A DNA stretch of 64,000 nucleotides, taken from assembly GCF_900105715.1 (NCBI RefSeq), contig NZ_FNRY01000001.1, positions 1,860,001 through 1,924,000 of the forward strand, in the 5' to 3' direction. The position numbers were made by a program, and so were the translations under genes. The DNA comes from Paramicrobacterium humi (lineage in GTDB: Bacteria > Actinomycetota > Actinomycetes > Actinomycetales > Microbacteriaceae). Under the pieces are notes generated by a model. That model saw nothing but the letters and a program-made list of their open reading frames with translations. It made no database searches and was not told the origin of the DNA. Positions 54,110 to 63,132 of the stretch are shown here, in pieces (position 1 is the first letter of the stretch; each line of letters begins with the position of its first letter).

Positions 54110-54979
54110 TCAGATGAAGTCGGCAAACGCTCTCTCATGACGCTGGAACAAGAGGACGCCGCCAAAGAACACGAGAGCCGCGCCAAGCGGTAACCCAATC
54201 AATTGCCACAGAGGAGGCATTTCCTGTCCCAGCAGGGACCACCGCACCGCCTCCATGAGCCACGTCAAGGGATTGAGCTCGAACGCCCAGAGCAAGTTCG
54301 ACGGCACCTCAGAGAGAGAGTAAGCGATTGGTGTTGCATAGAGGAGGATTTGTAGCACCCATGGGAGCACGTAGGTAACGTCCCTATATTTGACAGTTAT
54401 AGCCGAGGCCGCCACGCCGACTCCGCAGCCGAGTAGCAGGGTTATCACGAGCCAGACGGGTGTCAGGAGGACAGCCCAGCCAGGAGTGACGCCGAAGACA
54501 ATAAGAAGCACGATCAGCATGACGAAAGCGACCAGAAAATCGAGAACGACCGAAATCGCGCTCGAAAGGGGCACGAGAAGCCGTGGAAAGAACACCTTCG
54601 AAACCAAAGTCTGATTGGCGACAAGTGACGAAGAAGCTCGGCTGACAACACCGTTGAAGACGTTCCATGCCAACATGCCGGCGAAGCTGAAGACGAAGTA
54701 TGGCACGTCGCCAGAAGAGAGTCCCGCAACCTGGCCGAAGACAATGGAAAAAATGCCGGCTGCGGCGAGAGGCTGCAGTACCACCCACGCCACCCCGACC
54801 GCAGTCTGCCGGTAGCGCAGAACGATGTCTCGGATCCCGAATCGATAGAGCACTTCGCGTGCTTCCCAAAATTCACGCCAGGGCGGCAGATTGAATCGTC
54901 GCGGGGACGAATGAGCGTCCGGCTCATGTCGCCACCACGTACTCGAAGTCGGCGAGGACCACTCCCAGGGTTGTGGCAT
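54110..54979 (-). CDS. ABC-2 polysaccharide export permease (Wzm-like)
   Basis: A 289-residue permease with six hydrophobic segments. Family stretches are LPPWREFWEAREVLYRFGIRDIVLRYRQTAVGVAWVVLQP, FSFAGMLAWNVFNGVVSRAS, and FELNPLTWLMEAVRW. With the adjacent ATPase it exports a complete polysaccharide on its lipid carrier. The start is uncertain: ATG at 54977-54979 gives a plausible 24-residue lead but overlaps the ATPase gene by 56 nt, and no nearer in-frame ATG occurs. Confidence 0.9.
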   Translation of the reverse strand: MPQPWEWSSPTSSTWWRHEPDAHSSPRRFNLPPWREFWEAREVLYRFGIRDIVLRYRQTAVGVAWVVLQPLAAAGIFSIVFGQVAGLSSGDVPYFVFSFAGMLAWNVFNGVVSRASSSLVANQTLVSKVFFPRLLVPLSSAISVVLDFLVAFVMLIVLLIVFGVTPGWAVLLTPVWLVITLLLGCGVGVAASAITVKYRDVTYVLPWVLQILLYATPIAYSLSEVPSNLLWAFELNPLTWLMEAVRWSLLGQEMPPLWQLIGLPLGAALVFFGGVLLFQRHERAFADFI

Positions 54980-56135
54980 CGTCGGAAGACCAATGTGAGT
55001 ATGGCGAGGAAGGGAGAACGTCAATGGCGTCCGCGCCTTCCCACGCGTCAAATATCCCTGCTTGACAGACGAACACGTCCACCGTGTAGCGGCCGGGTTT
55101 CAACCAGAGTGATTTGATTCGCAACGTGCCTTTCTGCTCCTCTGACGGGTCGAACCACGTCCCAGTCAGTCGGGAGTCGCACTGGACTATGATGTTGCCG
55201 TTCGCGTCCCTGAGTTGACACGACACGAAGTATTTGCCGACAACTTCGGAACTTCTGCCCACCTCGAACTCGATCACCTTGTCGTCCGCTGGATCCTGCG
55301 TCTGCTCAGTGGCTGCGGCCCGAAGAAGCCTCAACTGCCCGGTGCCTGGTCGCCGTGCGGCGTCACTCTGCTGCACGCGATAATTCTCAAAAGTGTCGCG
55401 ATATCGTTCAAGCGCGCCTTCCACCGTGCCGAAGTAGCGAAGCTGTCCGTTTTGAAGGAACATCGCGGAGGTACAGAGCGATGTCACCGTCTGTGCTTGG
55501 TGGCTCACATAGAGAACGGTTCTGCCGTTCTTCGCCGCTTCTCGCATCTTGGCCTGAGATTTCTCCTGGAACTCAGCATCTCCGACCGCCAATACCTCAT
55601 CGATGGCGAGGATTTCGCTCTCTAAATGTGCAGCCACGGAGAACGCGAGTCGCACGTACATCCCGGAGGAGTATCGCTTCACTGGAGTTTCTAGAAACTT
55701 GCTAACGCCCGCGAACTCGACGATCTCATCAAAGCGGCGTTTGATTTCTCGTCGTTTCATCCCGAGAAGAGAGCCATTGAGGTAGACGTTCTCGCGCCCA
55801 GTCAATTCCGGGTGGAACCCCGTGCCGACTTCGAGGAGGCTCCCAACTCTGCCTCCGAGATCTATCAAACCTGCCGACGGCGCGGAGACTCGAGTGAGAA
55901 GTTTGAGCAACGTGCTCTTCCCCGCCCCGTTGCGCCCTACAATTCCAACCGCTTCGCCCCACGGGAGGTCGAAGGAGACATCGTCGATCGCCAAGAAATC
56001 CGTGAAATGGGTGCGGCGGAATGGGTTGCGTGCGCGCTCCATGATCGCTTCCGTGAGTCGATTCGTGTGTGACGCGCGATGAGCGATCCGATAGTGCTTC
56101 GATAGATGCTCAACGGTAACGGCGGTGTCCCGCAT
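54924..56135 (-). CDS. ABC polysaccharide export ATPase with C-terminal Wzt-type domain
   Basis: A 403-residue protein. The ATPase part (about residues 1-250) has Walker A GIVGRNGAGKST, the Wzt/TagH-type signature YSSGMYVRLAFS and Walker B ILAIDEVLAVGD. The C-terminal 150 residues are a beta-rich domain (VIEFEVGRSSEVVGKYFVSCQLRD, GRYTVDVFV) like the Wzt carbohydrate-binding domain, which in O9a-type systems reads the terminal modification of the finished chain. ATG at 56133-56135 follows GGAG. It implies that this polymer carries a recognised terminal group. Confidence 0.91.
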   Translation of the reverse strand: MRDTAVTVEHLSKHYRIAHRASHTNRLTEAIMERARNPFRRTHFTDFLAIDDVSFDLPWGEAVGIVGRNGAGKSTLLKLLTRVSAPSAGLIDLGGRVGSLLEVGTGFHPELTGRENVYLNGSLLGMKRREIKRRFDEIVEFAGVSKFLETPVKRYSSGMYVRLAFSVAAHLESEILAIDEVLAVGDAEFQEKSQAKMREAAKNGRTVLYVSHQAQTVTSLCTSAMFLQNGQLRYFGTVEGALERYRDTFENYRVQQSDAARRPGTGQLRLLRAAATEQTQDPADDKVIEFEVGRSSEVVGKYFVSCQLRDANGNIIVQCDSRLTGTWFDPSEEQKGTLRIKSLWLKPGRYTVDVFVCQAGIFDAWEGADAIDVLPSSPYSHWSSDDATTLGVVLADFEYVVAT

Positions 56136-56343
56136 TGCTAAGGCTCCGCTCCCTCGCAGATATCCAGACATGCCAGCGTGGCATACCGAACATGCTAATG
56201 GGCAGGCGGCACCAAGAAACGGCCCCACCACTGGGGGTGCTTGTCTTCGGTTGGTAATCCGCGGGTGGTGTAGTTTTGTGACACTTGCTCACGGATGCAG
56301 TACTGCGTCGGCGTGCAGAGTTTCCGACGGTAGGAGGACCGCA

Positions 56344-56592
56344 GTGGTTGACGACACGATTCTGATCGACGAACTCCGCTCACTTATTATGTCCGAGCTA
56401 GTACCGCTGGAGGATGACGAGCTGACGAACGAGACACCGCTCGTCGACAACGTGCTCGATTCTCTTGGAATTGCGGAAGTCGCGACGTTCATCGAAGACC
56501 AGATCGGGCGACCGCTCGAGCCGGACGAAGAGACTCGAGCGACATTCGCGTCCGTGAACAGTATTGTCGATTTCATTAACGCGAATCGCTGA
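56344..56592 (+). CDS. Acyl carrier protein
   Basis: An 82-residue carrier protein. The phosphopantetheine site is Ser 40 in DNVLDSLGIAEVATFIEDQIG, with typical acidic helices on either side (ETPLVDNVLDSLG). A GTG start follows TAGGAGG at 7 nt. It is not beside fatty-acid genes: the next genes are an amidotransferase and an NAD-synthetase-like enzyme, and an AMP-forming ligase lies in the facing operon. It probably carries an acyl or aminoacyl group for polysaccharide or peptide modification. Confidence 0.9.
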   Translation: MVDDTILIDELRSLIMSELVPLEDDELTNETPLVDNVLDSLGIAEVATFIEDQIGRPLEPDEETRATFASVNSIVDFINANR

Positions 56593-56596
56593 TGGC

Positions 56597-58558
56597 ATGT
56601 GCGGTATCGCTGGCGTCATCGACGTCGATGGGGTGACACTGAAGCCAGATCCGGCTGACTTACTGCCGCGAATGCTAAGGGCCATTGAACACCGTGGGCC
56701 CGATTCAAGTACATGGCGCCAATCGGGCGCGGCAACTCTCGGGACCGTTCGTCTTGCGATGGTGGACAAGCCCACCTCGCTCCAGCCTATGCCGGATCGC
56801 GAGGGCCGCTACCTCCTCTGCTTCAACGGAGAGATCTACAACTTTCGGGAGCTACGTGCCGAGCTCGAAGCATCGGGCGCCGTGTTCGCTACCTCCGGAG
56901 ATACCGAGGTGCTTCTGTATGCTTTGGTCGAGTGGGGCGTCGATGCGCTACCGCGTCTCCGCGGACAGTTCGCGTTGGCATTCTGGGACTCGGTTTTGCG
57001 GACGCTCCTTCTAGCAAGAGATCGGTTCGGCATCGTCCCCTTGTTCTGGACACACCCATCTGGCTCGAGGCTTGGGTTTGCGTCACAAGTGAGTGCGCTT
57101 GCGGAAGCGGGGTATGACATTCGGCTTTCGCTGAACGATGTGGTGGATGCTGGTGTTTTGTGGGGAGTTCACCCCGGGCATTCGTGCTTCGCTGGAGTCC
57201 GCTCGGTCCCACCCGGCGGATACGTGCAGCTTGGCGGGGGAGACGTTCAGGAAGGGCTGTACTGGGAGTTCGCGTTTGCGGAAGAGCGGAACGTCGCGCC
57301 GTTAGCAGAACAGGCAGCAGAGCTCGCGCGCCGACTTCGTACCGCCGTAGCCCGCCGCGTGCCCGCCTATGGCGACCCGGCCGTCCTCTTGTCGGGAGGC
57401 CTGGACTCAAGCGCCGTGCTCGCCATACTCCGGCGAATGGAACCAGCATCCACTATCAATTCCTTTTCGATTCGGTTCGCCTCGAGCGTGCTCGATGAAG
57501 AACCCTTTCAACAACTCGCTTCGTCTGCGTTCGCGACAGTGCATGACGGTGTGTGCTGCGACGATGAGTCTGTGGCAGCGGCTCTCGCCGAAGTCGTGGA
57601 GCGCGCCGAGTCGCCACTCGTGAGAACCGCCCCAGCCGCATCCGTTCGGTTAGCCGCACATATTAAAGGGAAGGGCATACGCGCTGTCCTGAGTGGGGAA
57701 GGTGCAGATGAACTGCTGTGCGGGTACGACTTGTTCAAAGTCGCGCGCATCCGCTCGCGTTGGGCGACTAACCCCGACGCGGCCGACCAGCTCACCGAGC
57801 TTGAAAATGTGATGGCTCAGCAGAAGCAGCTCGGCCGAGCCATCGAGCGAGCGTTCTACGAGCAGGGCGTCGATGACCCGGACGACCCGATCTTTTCTCA
57901 CCTCAACCGCTGGGCGGCATCACATCGGATAACGCAATATCTCCTTCCGCAGCTTCGAGAGCTGTTCCCGCTCGAGCGAATCCTTGACGGTGTTCGGGAG
58001 CGCCTGCCGAAAGCATCGCTGTCGTGGTCATCTGTCGAACGAGCGCAGCTTCTCGAAGTGCGATATTTTCTCGCGCACTCGCTGTTGGCCAACCAGTGCG
58101 ACAGACCGTACATGGCACACAGTATCGAGGCCAGATATCCGTTCCTTGACGAAGACGTCGTCGACTTCGCCCTCACGCTTCCCGAGAGGTCGAAGCTTGA
58201 GGGCACGAACGAGAAGCGTGTGCTCAAAGAAGCCATGGCTGACGACGTTCCCGAAGCGATCACCGGGCGGGTCAAGCAGCCATACACCGCACCCGAGGGT
58301 GACATCTTCCGTTCCCAGGCCGGCGACGAACTCCTGACTGTCTATGCATCGCCGAGGGCCCTGCGGTCGGTGGGGATCTTCGATGAGAAACGCGTCGCCT
58401 GGCTCATCGCAAAGCTCAAGCGAGGGCGCACCAGCTTTCACGACGATCTCGCGCTGCTGTGGGTCGTTTCGACTCAAATTCTCGGCACGCGGTACGGGGT
58501 CGCCGACTCCGTATCGCCTGCTGCCGCTTCACAGATGATCGGAGTACCACGTGGCTGA
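56597..58558 (+). CDS. Asparagine-synthase-like glutamine amidotransferase (AsnB family)
   Basis: A 653-residue two-domain enzyme. It begins Met-Cys-Gly, so Cys 2 becomes the N-terminal nucleophile that releases ammonia from glutamine; HRGPDSSTW and CFNGEIYNFRELR follow. The synthetase domain has the ATP-pyrophosphatase loop LLSGGLDSSAVLA and LSGEGADELLCGYD, and the late EARYPFLDEDVVDFAL. In surface-polysaccharide loci such enzymes amidate sugar or ACP-linked carboxylates. It starts 5 nt after the ACP stop and overlaps the next gene by 8 nt. Confidence 0.92.
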   Translation: MCGIAGVIDVDGVTLKPDPADLLPRMLRAIEHRGPDSSTWRQSGAATLGTVRLAMVDKPTSLQPMPDREGRYLLCFNGEIYNFRELRAELEASGAVFATSGDTEVLLYALVEWGVDALPRLRGQFALAFWDSVLRTLLLARDRFGIVPLFWTHPSGSRLGFASQVSALAEAGYDIRLSLNDVVDAGVLWGVHPGHSCFAGVRSVPPGGYVQLGGGDVQEGLYWEFAFAEERNVAPLAEQAAELARRLRTAVARRVPAYGDPAVLLSGGLDSSAVLAILRRMEPASTINSFSIRFASSVLDEEPFQQLASSAFATVHDGVCCDDESVAAALAEVVERAESPLVRTAPAASVRLAAHIKGKGIRAVLSGEGADELLCGYDLFKVARIRSRWATNPDAADQLTELENVMAQQKQLGRAIERAFYEQGVDDPDDPIFSHLNRWAASHRITQYLLPQLRELFPLERILDGVRERLPKASLSWSSVERAQLLEVRYFLAHSLLANQCDRPYMAHSIEARYPFLDEDVVDFALTLPERSKLEGTNEKRVLKEAMADDVPEAITGRVKQPYTAPEGDIFRSQAGDELLTVYASPRALRSVGIFDEKRVAWLIAKLKRGRTSFHDDLALLWVVSTQILGTRYGVADSVSPAAASQMIGVPRG

Positions 58559-59510
58559 AGGAAACATCGCGGCTGTGCATCTTGAGGATCCCGAAGCGAC
58601 GACGGATGAGCTGGTCGACAGCATTCGGCAGGCTGCGCGGCGGTTCCGGCGGCGCGGAGCTGTTGTCGCGCTGAGCGGCGGCATCGACTCATCGACCTGC
58701 GTGGGTCTGGCCGTGCGCGCGCTCGGTGCTCAACGTGTTCGGGCGATATCGCTCCCTGACAAGGAGAGCTCCACATCGACAGTAGGGTTCGCGGAAGAAG
58801 TCGCGGATGAGTTCGGCGTTTCACTCGAGGTGCGCGACATCACTGCCCCTCTTGCTGCCCTTGGTGCATATGCTGACCGGCTCGCCGTTGTTCGTCAATA
58901 CGAGCCGGATTTCGACGACGCCGCCGGCGATCGGTTCTCCGTCGAGTTCGAGACGGCCACGGGCGAGGGCGAGCGGCTGCAGTCGTTCTGCCTCAATGTC
59001 GAACGAGGTGATCGTCGCACTCGCCACCGCCTCGGCGGACGCGACTTTCTTGCGATCATGGCCGCCACGAATTTGAAGCAGCGACTTCGAATGGCGTCAA
59101 CGTATCGAATTGCTGACGAAGAGAACCTGCTCGTCATCGGAACGTCGAACAGGCTGGAGATCGATCAGGGCTTCTTCGTGAAGCACGGCGACGGCTGCGG
59201 CGACGTATTCCCCCTTCGACCCCTCTTGAAAAGCCACGTCTACGACGTTGCAAAGGTGTTGAAGGTTCCGCAGGCCGTGATCGAGCGGGCTCCCACAACC
59301 GACACGTTCAGCGCCGAGCAGACGCAAGAAGCGTACTTCTACGGCACATCGATCGAAACAGGCGACCGACTGTGGCTCGGCTGGCATGAGGGCGAGCCCG
59401 CCGCAGCGGTTGCCGCGGAGCTCGGCATGAGCGAGAGTGACGTTCAGAAGTTCTTCGACACGTACCGTCGGCGTTCGGAGTATGCCGAGTACCTTACGAC
59501 GACAATCTGA
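58551..59510 (+). CDS. NAD-synthetase-like (NadE family) ATP-pyrophosphatase, divergent paralogue
   Basis: A 319-residue PP-loop enzyme with VVALSGGIDSSTCVGLAVRALG, GTSNRLEIDQGFFVKHGDGCGDVFPLRPLLK, and APTTDTFSAEQTQE. Housekeeping NadE has a PTADL...QTDE-like sequence; here the region is altered (TQE), so the substrate is probably not deamido-NAD. It lacks its own glutaminase domain. It may use ammonia to amidate an adenylated acid, perhaps with the adjacent AsnB-like protein. GTG start at 58551 overlaps AsnB. Similar paralogues occur in O-antigen loci. Confidence 0.82.
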   Translation: MAEGNIAAVHLEDPEATTDELVDSIRQAARRFRRRGAVVALSGGIDSSTCVGLAVRALGAQRVRAISLPDKESSTSTVGFAEEVADEFGVSLEVRDITAPLAALGAYADRLAVVRQYEPDFDDAAGDRFSVEFETATGEGERLQSFCLNVERGDRRTRHRLGGRDFLAIMAATNLKQRLRMASTYRIADEENLLVIGTSNRLEIDQGFFVKHGDGCGDVFPLRPLLKSHVYDVAKVLKVPQAVIERAPTTDTFSAEQTQEAYFYGTSIETGDRLWLGWHEGEPAAAVAAELGMSESDVQKFFDTYRRRSEYAEYLTTTI

Positions 59511-59525
59511 AACGGGAAACCGCAG

Positions 59526-61001
59526 CTACACGCCGGCGGGGGCGTCTGCCGGGGTGAGCCGGATGGCCTTTCCAGAACGCGTTTTCGGTAGAGAATGCAC
59601 AACCTCAACCGAGCGAATGATGCCGCGAGGCTCAAGCGCTGTGCGCACGGCACGGCGCACGGCGGATTCATCGGCAGATGCACTAAGTATCAGCCGAAGG
59701 AGGCACTGGGCGTCCTCGGCACGGGAATCAGGAATTGCGCGCGCGTCGAGAACGCCATCGAATCTCATGGCTTGTGCCTCAAGGCGTACGACAGATACGC
59801 GGTTTCCGCGGAAGTTCATCATCTCGACCTCGCGGCCCGTCACCATGAGGTTCCCCGCATGGTCGAGGTGGCCCAAGTCACTTGTGGTGAAATGCTCGCC
59901 GCGCTCTCGGACGGGAGCGCCAAGGTAGCCGATCATCAGGCTGGGACCCGTTGCTCGGATGAGTCCCTCTTCTCCGACGGACAACACGGAGCCCTTACTG
60001 TCGACGATGTCGATATGCGTGCCCGGCAGAGGAAGGCCGACAGACCCGGACGGTGCGCCGTCTCCGTATCGCCGCACAGCAGCGCGTGCGGTGGTCTCCG
60101 TGAAGCCGTACATCAGGTAGAGCGCCCCGTCGAACCCCGGGAGCAGCTGGTCGATTTCCTCATCCACTAGCCCTCCGCCGGCAAGGAACAAATGGCGAAG
60201 ATCAGGAGCGGTGCTCGTTCCCAGATCCATGCCCCGACGAGACATGAGTCTCAAAAAGTAAGGGACGCAGGCGAAGATGGAGACGTGGTGGCGACCCATT
60301 CCTTCAGCGAGGCTGCGCGATGGCGGCCCATCGGGGAGGAACACGATCGGGACGCTTCGAGCAAGGGCCATGAGCGACATCGATAACCCGAATGAGTGTG
60401 TCGTCGTGAGAACCTGCCCAAGACGATCTTCGGACTGCCACGGGAGGGCGGTACGAAGCATCGCTGTCAGATTTGCGAGAACATTGGCTCTCGACAGCCG
60501 AACGCCCTTCGGCTGCCCGGTGGTTCCGGACGTGAAGAGGACCATCGCTTCATCGGGATCTGAATCGCAAATGCCGGTGAGGGGGCTGCTCTCGAGGCCG
60601 GCGAAGCCAGCCGAGCCGAGCCGTGTGATCTCTGTCCCGTGGACGACGAGGCGGCATCGCGCCCGCAGAGCAAGCTCACGTGCGTCCTCTGTGAACTCGC
60701 CGACCCCCAACATGGCGAGAGAGCGGCCACTCATGAGGCTGGCGATTACGACGATAAGAGCATTGGCATCTCGTGAATCGACCAAGCCCACGCGCTCATC
60801 AGGCGTGACGTTCTCTATGAAGTGGTGCGCAAGCCGTCCTGCCACGCCGAACAGCTGATCTCGGGTTGTGACGCCGTCATCGCCGATGATCGCCGCCGCA
60901 GAACCGGCGTGGCCGCTTCCGACGAGCGTGCGCACCAGCAGATCATCGAGCAGCATCTCCTCCGGGGGAGTCGAGGTGATTTCTGATATGAGCGTGTTCA
61001 T
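59526..61001 (-). CDS. AMP-forming acyl/aryl ligase (ANL superfamily)
   Basis: A 491-residue adenylate-forming enzyme. The AMP-binding loop is MVLFTSGTTGQPKGVRLS (near residues 153-170), the adenine site YGFTETTAR, the hinge TSDLGHLD, and the catalytic Lys region PKTRSGKAIRL at the C-terminus. It activates a carboxylic acid as acyl-AMP and may load it on the ACP encoded in the facing operon. ATG at 60999-61001 overlaps the nucleotidyltransferase stop (ATGA), so it is part of the lasso-type operon. Its 3' end lies 15 nt from the NadE-like gene. Confidence 0.91.
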   Translation of the reverse strand: MNTLISEITSTPPEEMLLDDLLVRTLVGSGHAGSAAAIIGDDGVTTRDQLFGVAGRLAHHFIENVTPDERVGLVDSRDANALIVVIASLMSGRSLAMLGVGEFTEDARELALRARCRLVVHGTEITRLGSAGFAGLESSPLTGICDSDPDEAMVLFTSGTTGQPKGVRLSRANVLANLTAMLRTALPWQSEDRLGQVLTTTHSFGLSMSLMALARSVPIVFLPDGPPSRSLAEGMGRHHVSIFACVPYFLRLMSRRGMDLGTSTAPDLRHLFLAGGGLVDEEIDQLLPGFDGALYLMYGFTETTARAAVRRYGDGAPSGSVGLPLPGTHIDIVDSKGSVLSVGEEGLIRATGPSLMIGYLGAPVRERGEHFTTSDLGHLDHAGNLMVTGREVEMMNFRGNRVSVVRLEAQAMRFDGVLDARAIPDSRAEDAQCLLRLILSASADESAVRRAVRTALEPRGIIRSVEVVHSLPKTRSGKAIRLTPADAPAGV

Positions 61002-62209
61002 AATCTTGACTCCTCCTTGGACTCGGAGTGGCGAGAGGTGGTTGCTTTTGGCGTCGCAGACAGGAGCGACTTGGCGGCGTTGGTGAGGTATGCGTTGCGT
61101 GCACGGGGATCTGGAACATCATCATCGAGCGAGCTAGCATCTGGCCCGTTCCGTCGAACGCGCGCCTCGATTCGGCGGACGTCAATCCACTGCCACGCTG
61201 CCGAAGTCATCATGTTGGCTATGTTGTCGCGAGCGCTTGCGTAATTGATGCCCGAAAGGGAGGCATCCCCAGGCAGGCCGGGGAACGGCCGGGTCGCATC
61301 GAGGTGTGCGGCAAGTCGACCTGCAAATGATCTTTGAGCCCGCACACGCAGTTCCGAGGGAAGCGGAAGTTCAACATTGAATGTTCGCTCTGTTCGCGCT
61401 AGGACGAGGGCGATGGGAGTCGAAGCAGAAGCGCGACGCGCACGATCATGCAGAGCCTCCCAATCGACGTTCTTATCGAGGGCCGTATGCAGCACGTCGG
61501 CGATCCACACGAGCCGGTTGGCTCCAGATTGTGCTGCGTGGAAGCCAACGTGAAGAAGCAGATCAGTGGGATCGAATGCGGGAATGGATACGCCGGTCCC
61601 GAGGGTGACACGGCGCGATCGTGACAACATCTCCTGAACGTCGAATGGAAATGCTCGGCGCGTACCCGGCGTAATCGAAATGCTCCAGTGCAAGTCGAGC
61701 GGTAGCCCGGAGGGACCGCGGAGAGCCAGTTCTGCGCGTCCCGTCCTGAGCAGTTCTGGCCAATTGCGATCGAGTAGCGTGAAGCCCTCACCCTCAAGCG
61801 CTTCGAGTGCGATACCGAAGTCAGCGGGACGTACTATAACGTCCAAGTCGCCGTATTGACGCATGTCCGCATGCGGCCAGGCGCAGTCCGCTAAGACCGG
61901 TCCTTTAGAGACAACCCATTCCACCCCATTAGCCGCAAATGAATCACTGATGATCCTCAAGTCATGACTGGCTTGCATCTGACGCAAGAGCTGATGGTGG
62001 CGCGCGCGGTCCAAGACCCTTAGCCAGTCATGAGGCGCGCTGGGTGCCGATCGCACTCGGCGCCACACAGCCGGTCCGATCCGGTGAAGCTGCCCGGCCG
62101 CGCAAACCTCCTGGATCGTGCTCTGCTCGAGACCGTCAGGGAGATCGCCGTCCATACACATAACGCTCTCGATTAGAAGCTCAGCGAGTGGCCGCAACTT
62201 CGTTTTCAT
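60998..62209 (-). CDS. Nucleotidyltransferase-family protein (lasso-cluster N type)
   Basis: A 403-residue protein of the NTP_transf_5-like group. The metal site is GDLDVIVRPADF near residue 120, preceded by VEWVVSKGPVLADCAWP, and DLLLHVGFHAAQSGANRLVWIADV follows. Members accompany HPr-kinase-like genes in some lasso-peptide clusters (PsmN-like), where they act on the peptide, and also occur in polysaccharide loci. ATG at 62207-62209 is set by the ATGA overlap with the kinase gene. The open frame upstream of it is not coding. Confidence 0.85.
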   Translation of the reverse strand: MKTKLRPLAELLIESVMCMDGDLPDGLEQSTIQEVCAAGQLHRIGPAVWRRVRSAPSAPHDWLRVLDRARHHQLLRQMQASHDLRIISDSFAANGVEWVVSKGPVLADCAWPHADMRQYGDLDVIVRPADFGIALEALEGEGFTLLDRNWPELLRTGRAELALRGPSGLPLDLHWSISITPGTRRAFPFDVQEMLSRSRRVTLGTGVSIPAFDPTDLLLHVGFHAAQSGANRLVWIADVLHTALDKNVDWEALHDRARRASASTPIALVLARTERTFNVELPLPSELRVRAQRSFAGRLAAHLDATRPFPGLPGDASLSGINYASARDNIANMMTSAAWQWIDVRRIEARVRRNGPDASSLDDDVPDPRARNAYLTNAAKSLLSATPKATTSRHSESKEESRL

Positions 62210-63132
62210 GAGTCCAGCTCCTGAAACAAAGCCTCCGTCACGGCCGGTGGAAACGGTGGCCCCCAGGGAATGCGTGCAGCAATGACCGGAATGTTTTGCG
62301 CGAGCGCTGACGCTTCGCGGAATATCGTTTTGACGACGGTCGGATCGTTCCACCCCATCAGCCGAGGGAAGTTTAGGAGCGCGAGCGTGGCATCCATCTG
62401 TCGCAAGCGTTCGAAACGCAGCGCTGATCCGTCGCGTGTGGGCATGGGAACCAGAATCGCCCGGAGCGGCGGCTGGAAAACAGAAGAGTAGCGGGGGGCA
62501 ACGACGTTCCGCTCGTCGGCGCTGAGGCGGCGTCGGGCGCCTTTCAGGGAGGCTGCGAGCTCGGCGGCCCCCGAGCGAAGTCGCAGTTCGCCTGAGCCTC
62601 GACGCACGCGAGGCAGCTTGTCGGCATCATCGACGACAAGGACATCATCGGTAACGGCCGCTGCACCTTCGGTGCAGAAAAGAGTCGCCATGGTTGTCTT
62701 GCCTTGGCCAGAGTGCCCGATGAATGCAATCGCTTGCCCATCGACCTCGACAGCGCTCCCATGAAAAACCGGCGTGCCGCGCAAATACAGAAGTAAGGAA
62801 AGGAGCGCGCCGGTCGTCATGACGGCGTCCATTCCTTTTGGTGCACTCGTGTGAAGCCTGAGCTCTACATCGCAGAGGTTCGGCTGGATGAGGTAGTCAC
62901 AAACGGCGTGGATCCGGAAGTGAATCGCTCCGTCCGAGCGCCTGACGACGGTGTACCAGGGTTCCTGAAGTACGAGATCGAGAAGCGTTTCGCCGTCAGG
63001 CTGGGGGTCCCAATCTTCAATCACGGGACCGGTATGCACGCAAACATCAGGGAGCGGCGAGCGGTCCCCGCCGGTTTGATGCATTTCAAAATCCGTTTCA
63101 ATTCCGAGTCCGTACAGCACTGCGTGACTCAT
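62206..63132 (-). CDS. HPr-kinase-like protein (lasso-cluster K type)
   Basis: A 308-residue kinase with PVFHGSAVEVDGQAIAFIGH and the P-loop GHSGQGKT at about residues 139-146, then VTDDVLVVDDADKLP, as in HprK-related kinases. In lasso clusters such as pseudomycoidin and paeninodin these kinases phosphorylate the C-terminal residue of the precursor. ATG at 63130-63132 has GGAGG upstream and shares ATGA with the B2 gene. It lies between B2 and N, the same neighbours as in kinase-bearing lasso clusters. Confidence 0.88.
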   Translation of the reverse strand: MSHAVLYGLGIETDFEMHQTGGDRSPLPDVCVHTGPVIEDWDPQPDGETLLDLVLQEPWYTVVRRSDGAIHFRIHAVCDYLIQPNLCDVELRLHTSAPKGMDAVMTTGALLSLLLYLRGTPVFHGSAVEVDGQAIAFIGHSGQGKTTMATLFCTEGAAAVTDDVLVVDDADKLPRVRRGSGELRLRSGAAELAASLKGARRRLSADERNVVAPRYSSVFQPPLRAILVPMPTRDGSALRFERLRQMDATLALLNFPRLMGWNDPTVVKTIFREASALAQNIPVIAARIPWGPPFPPAVTEALFQELDS

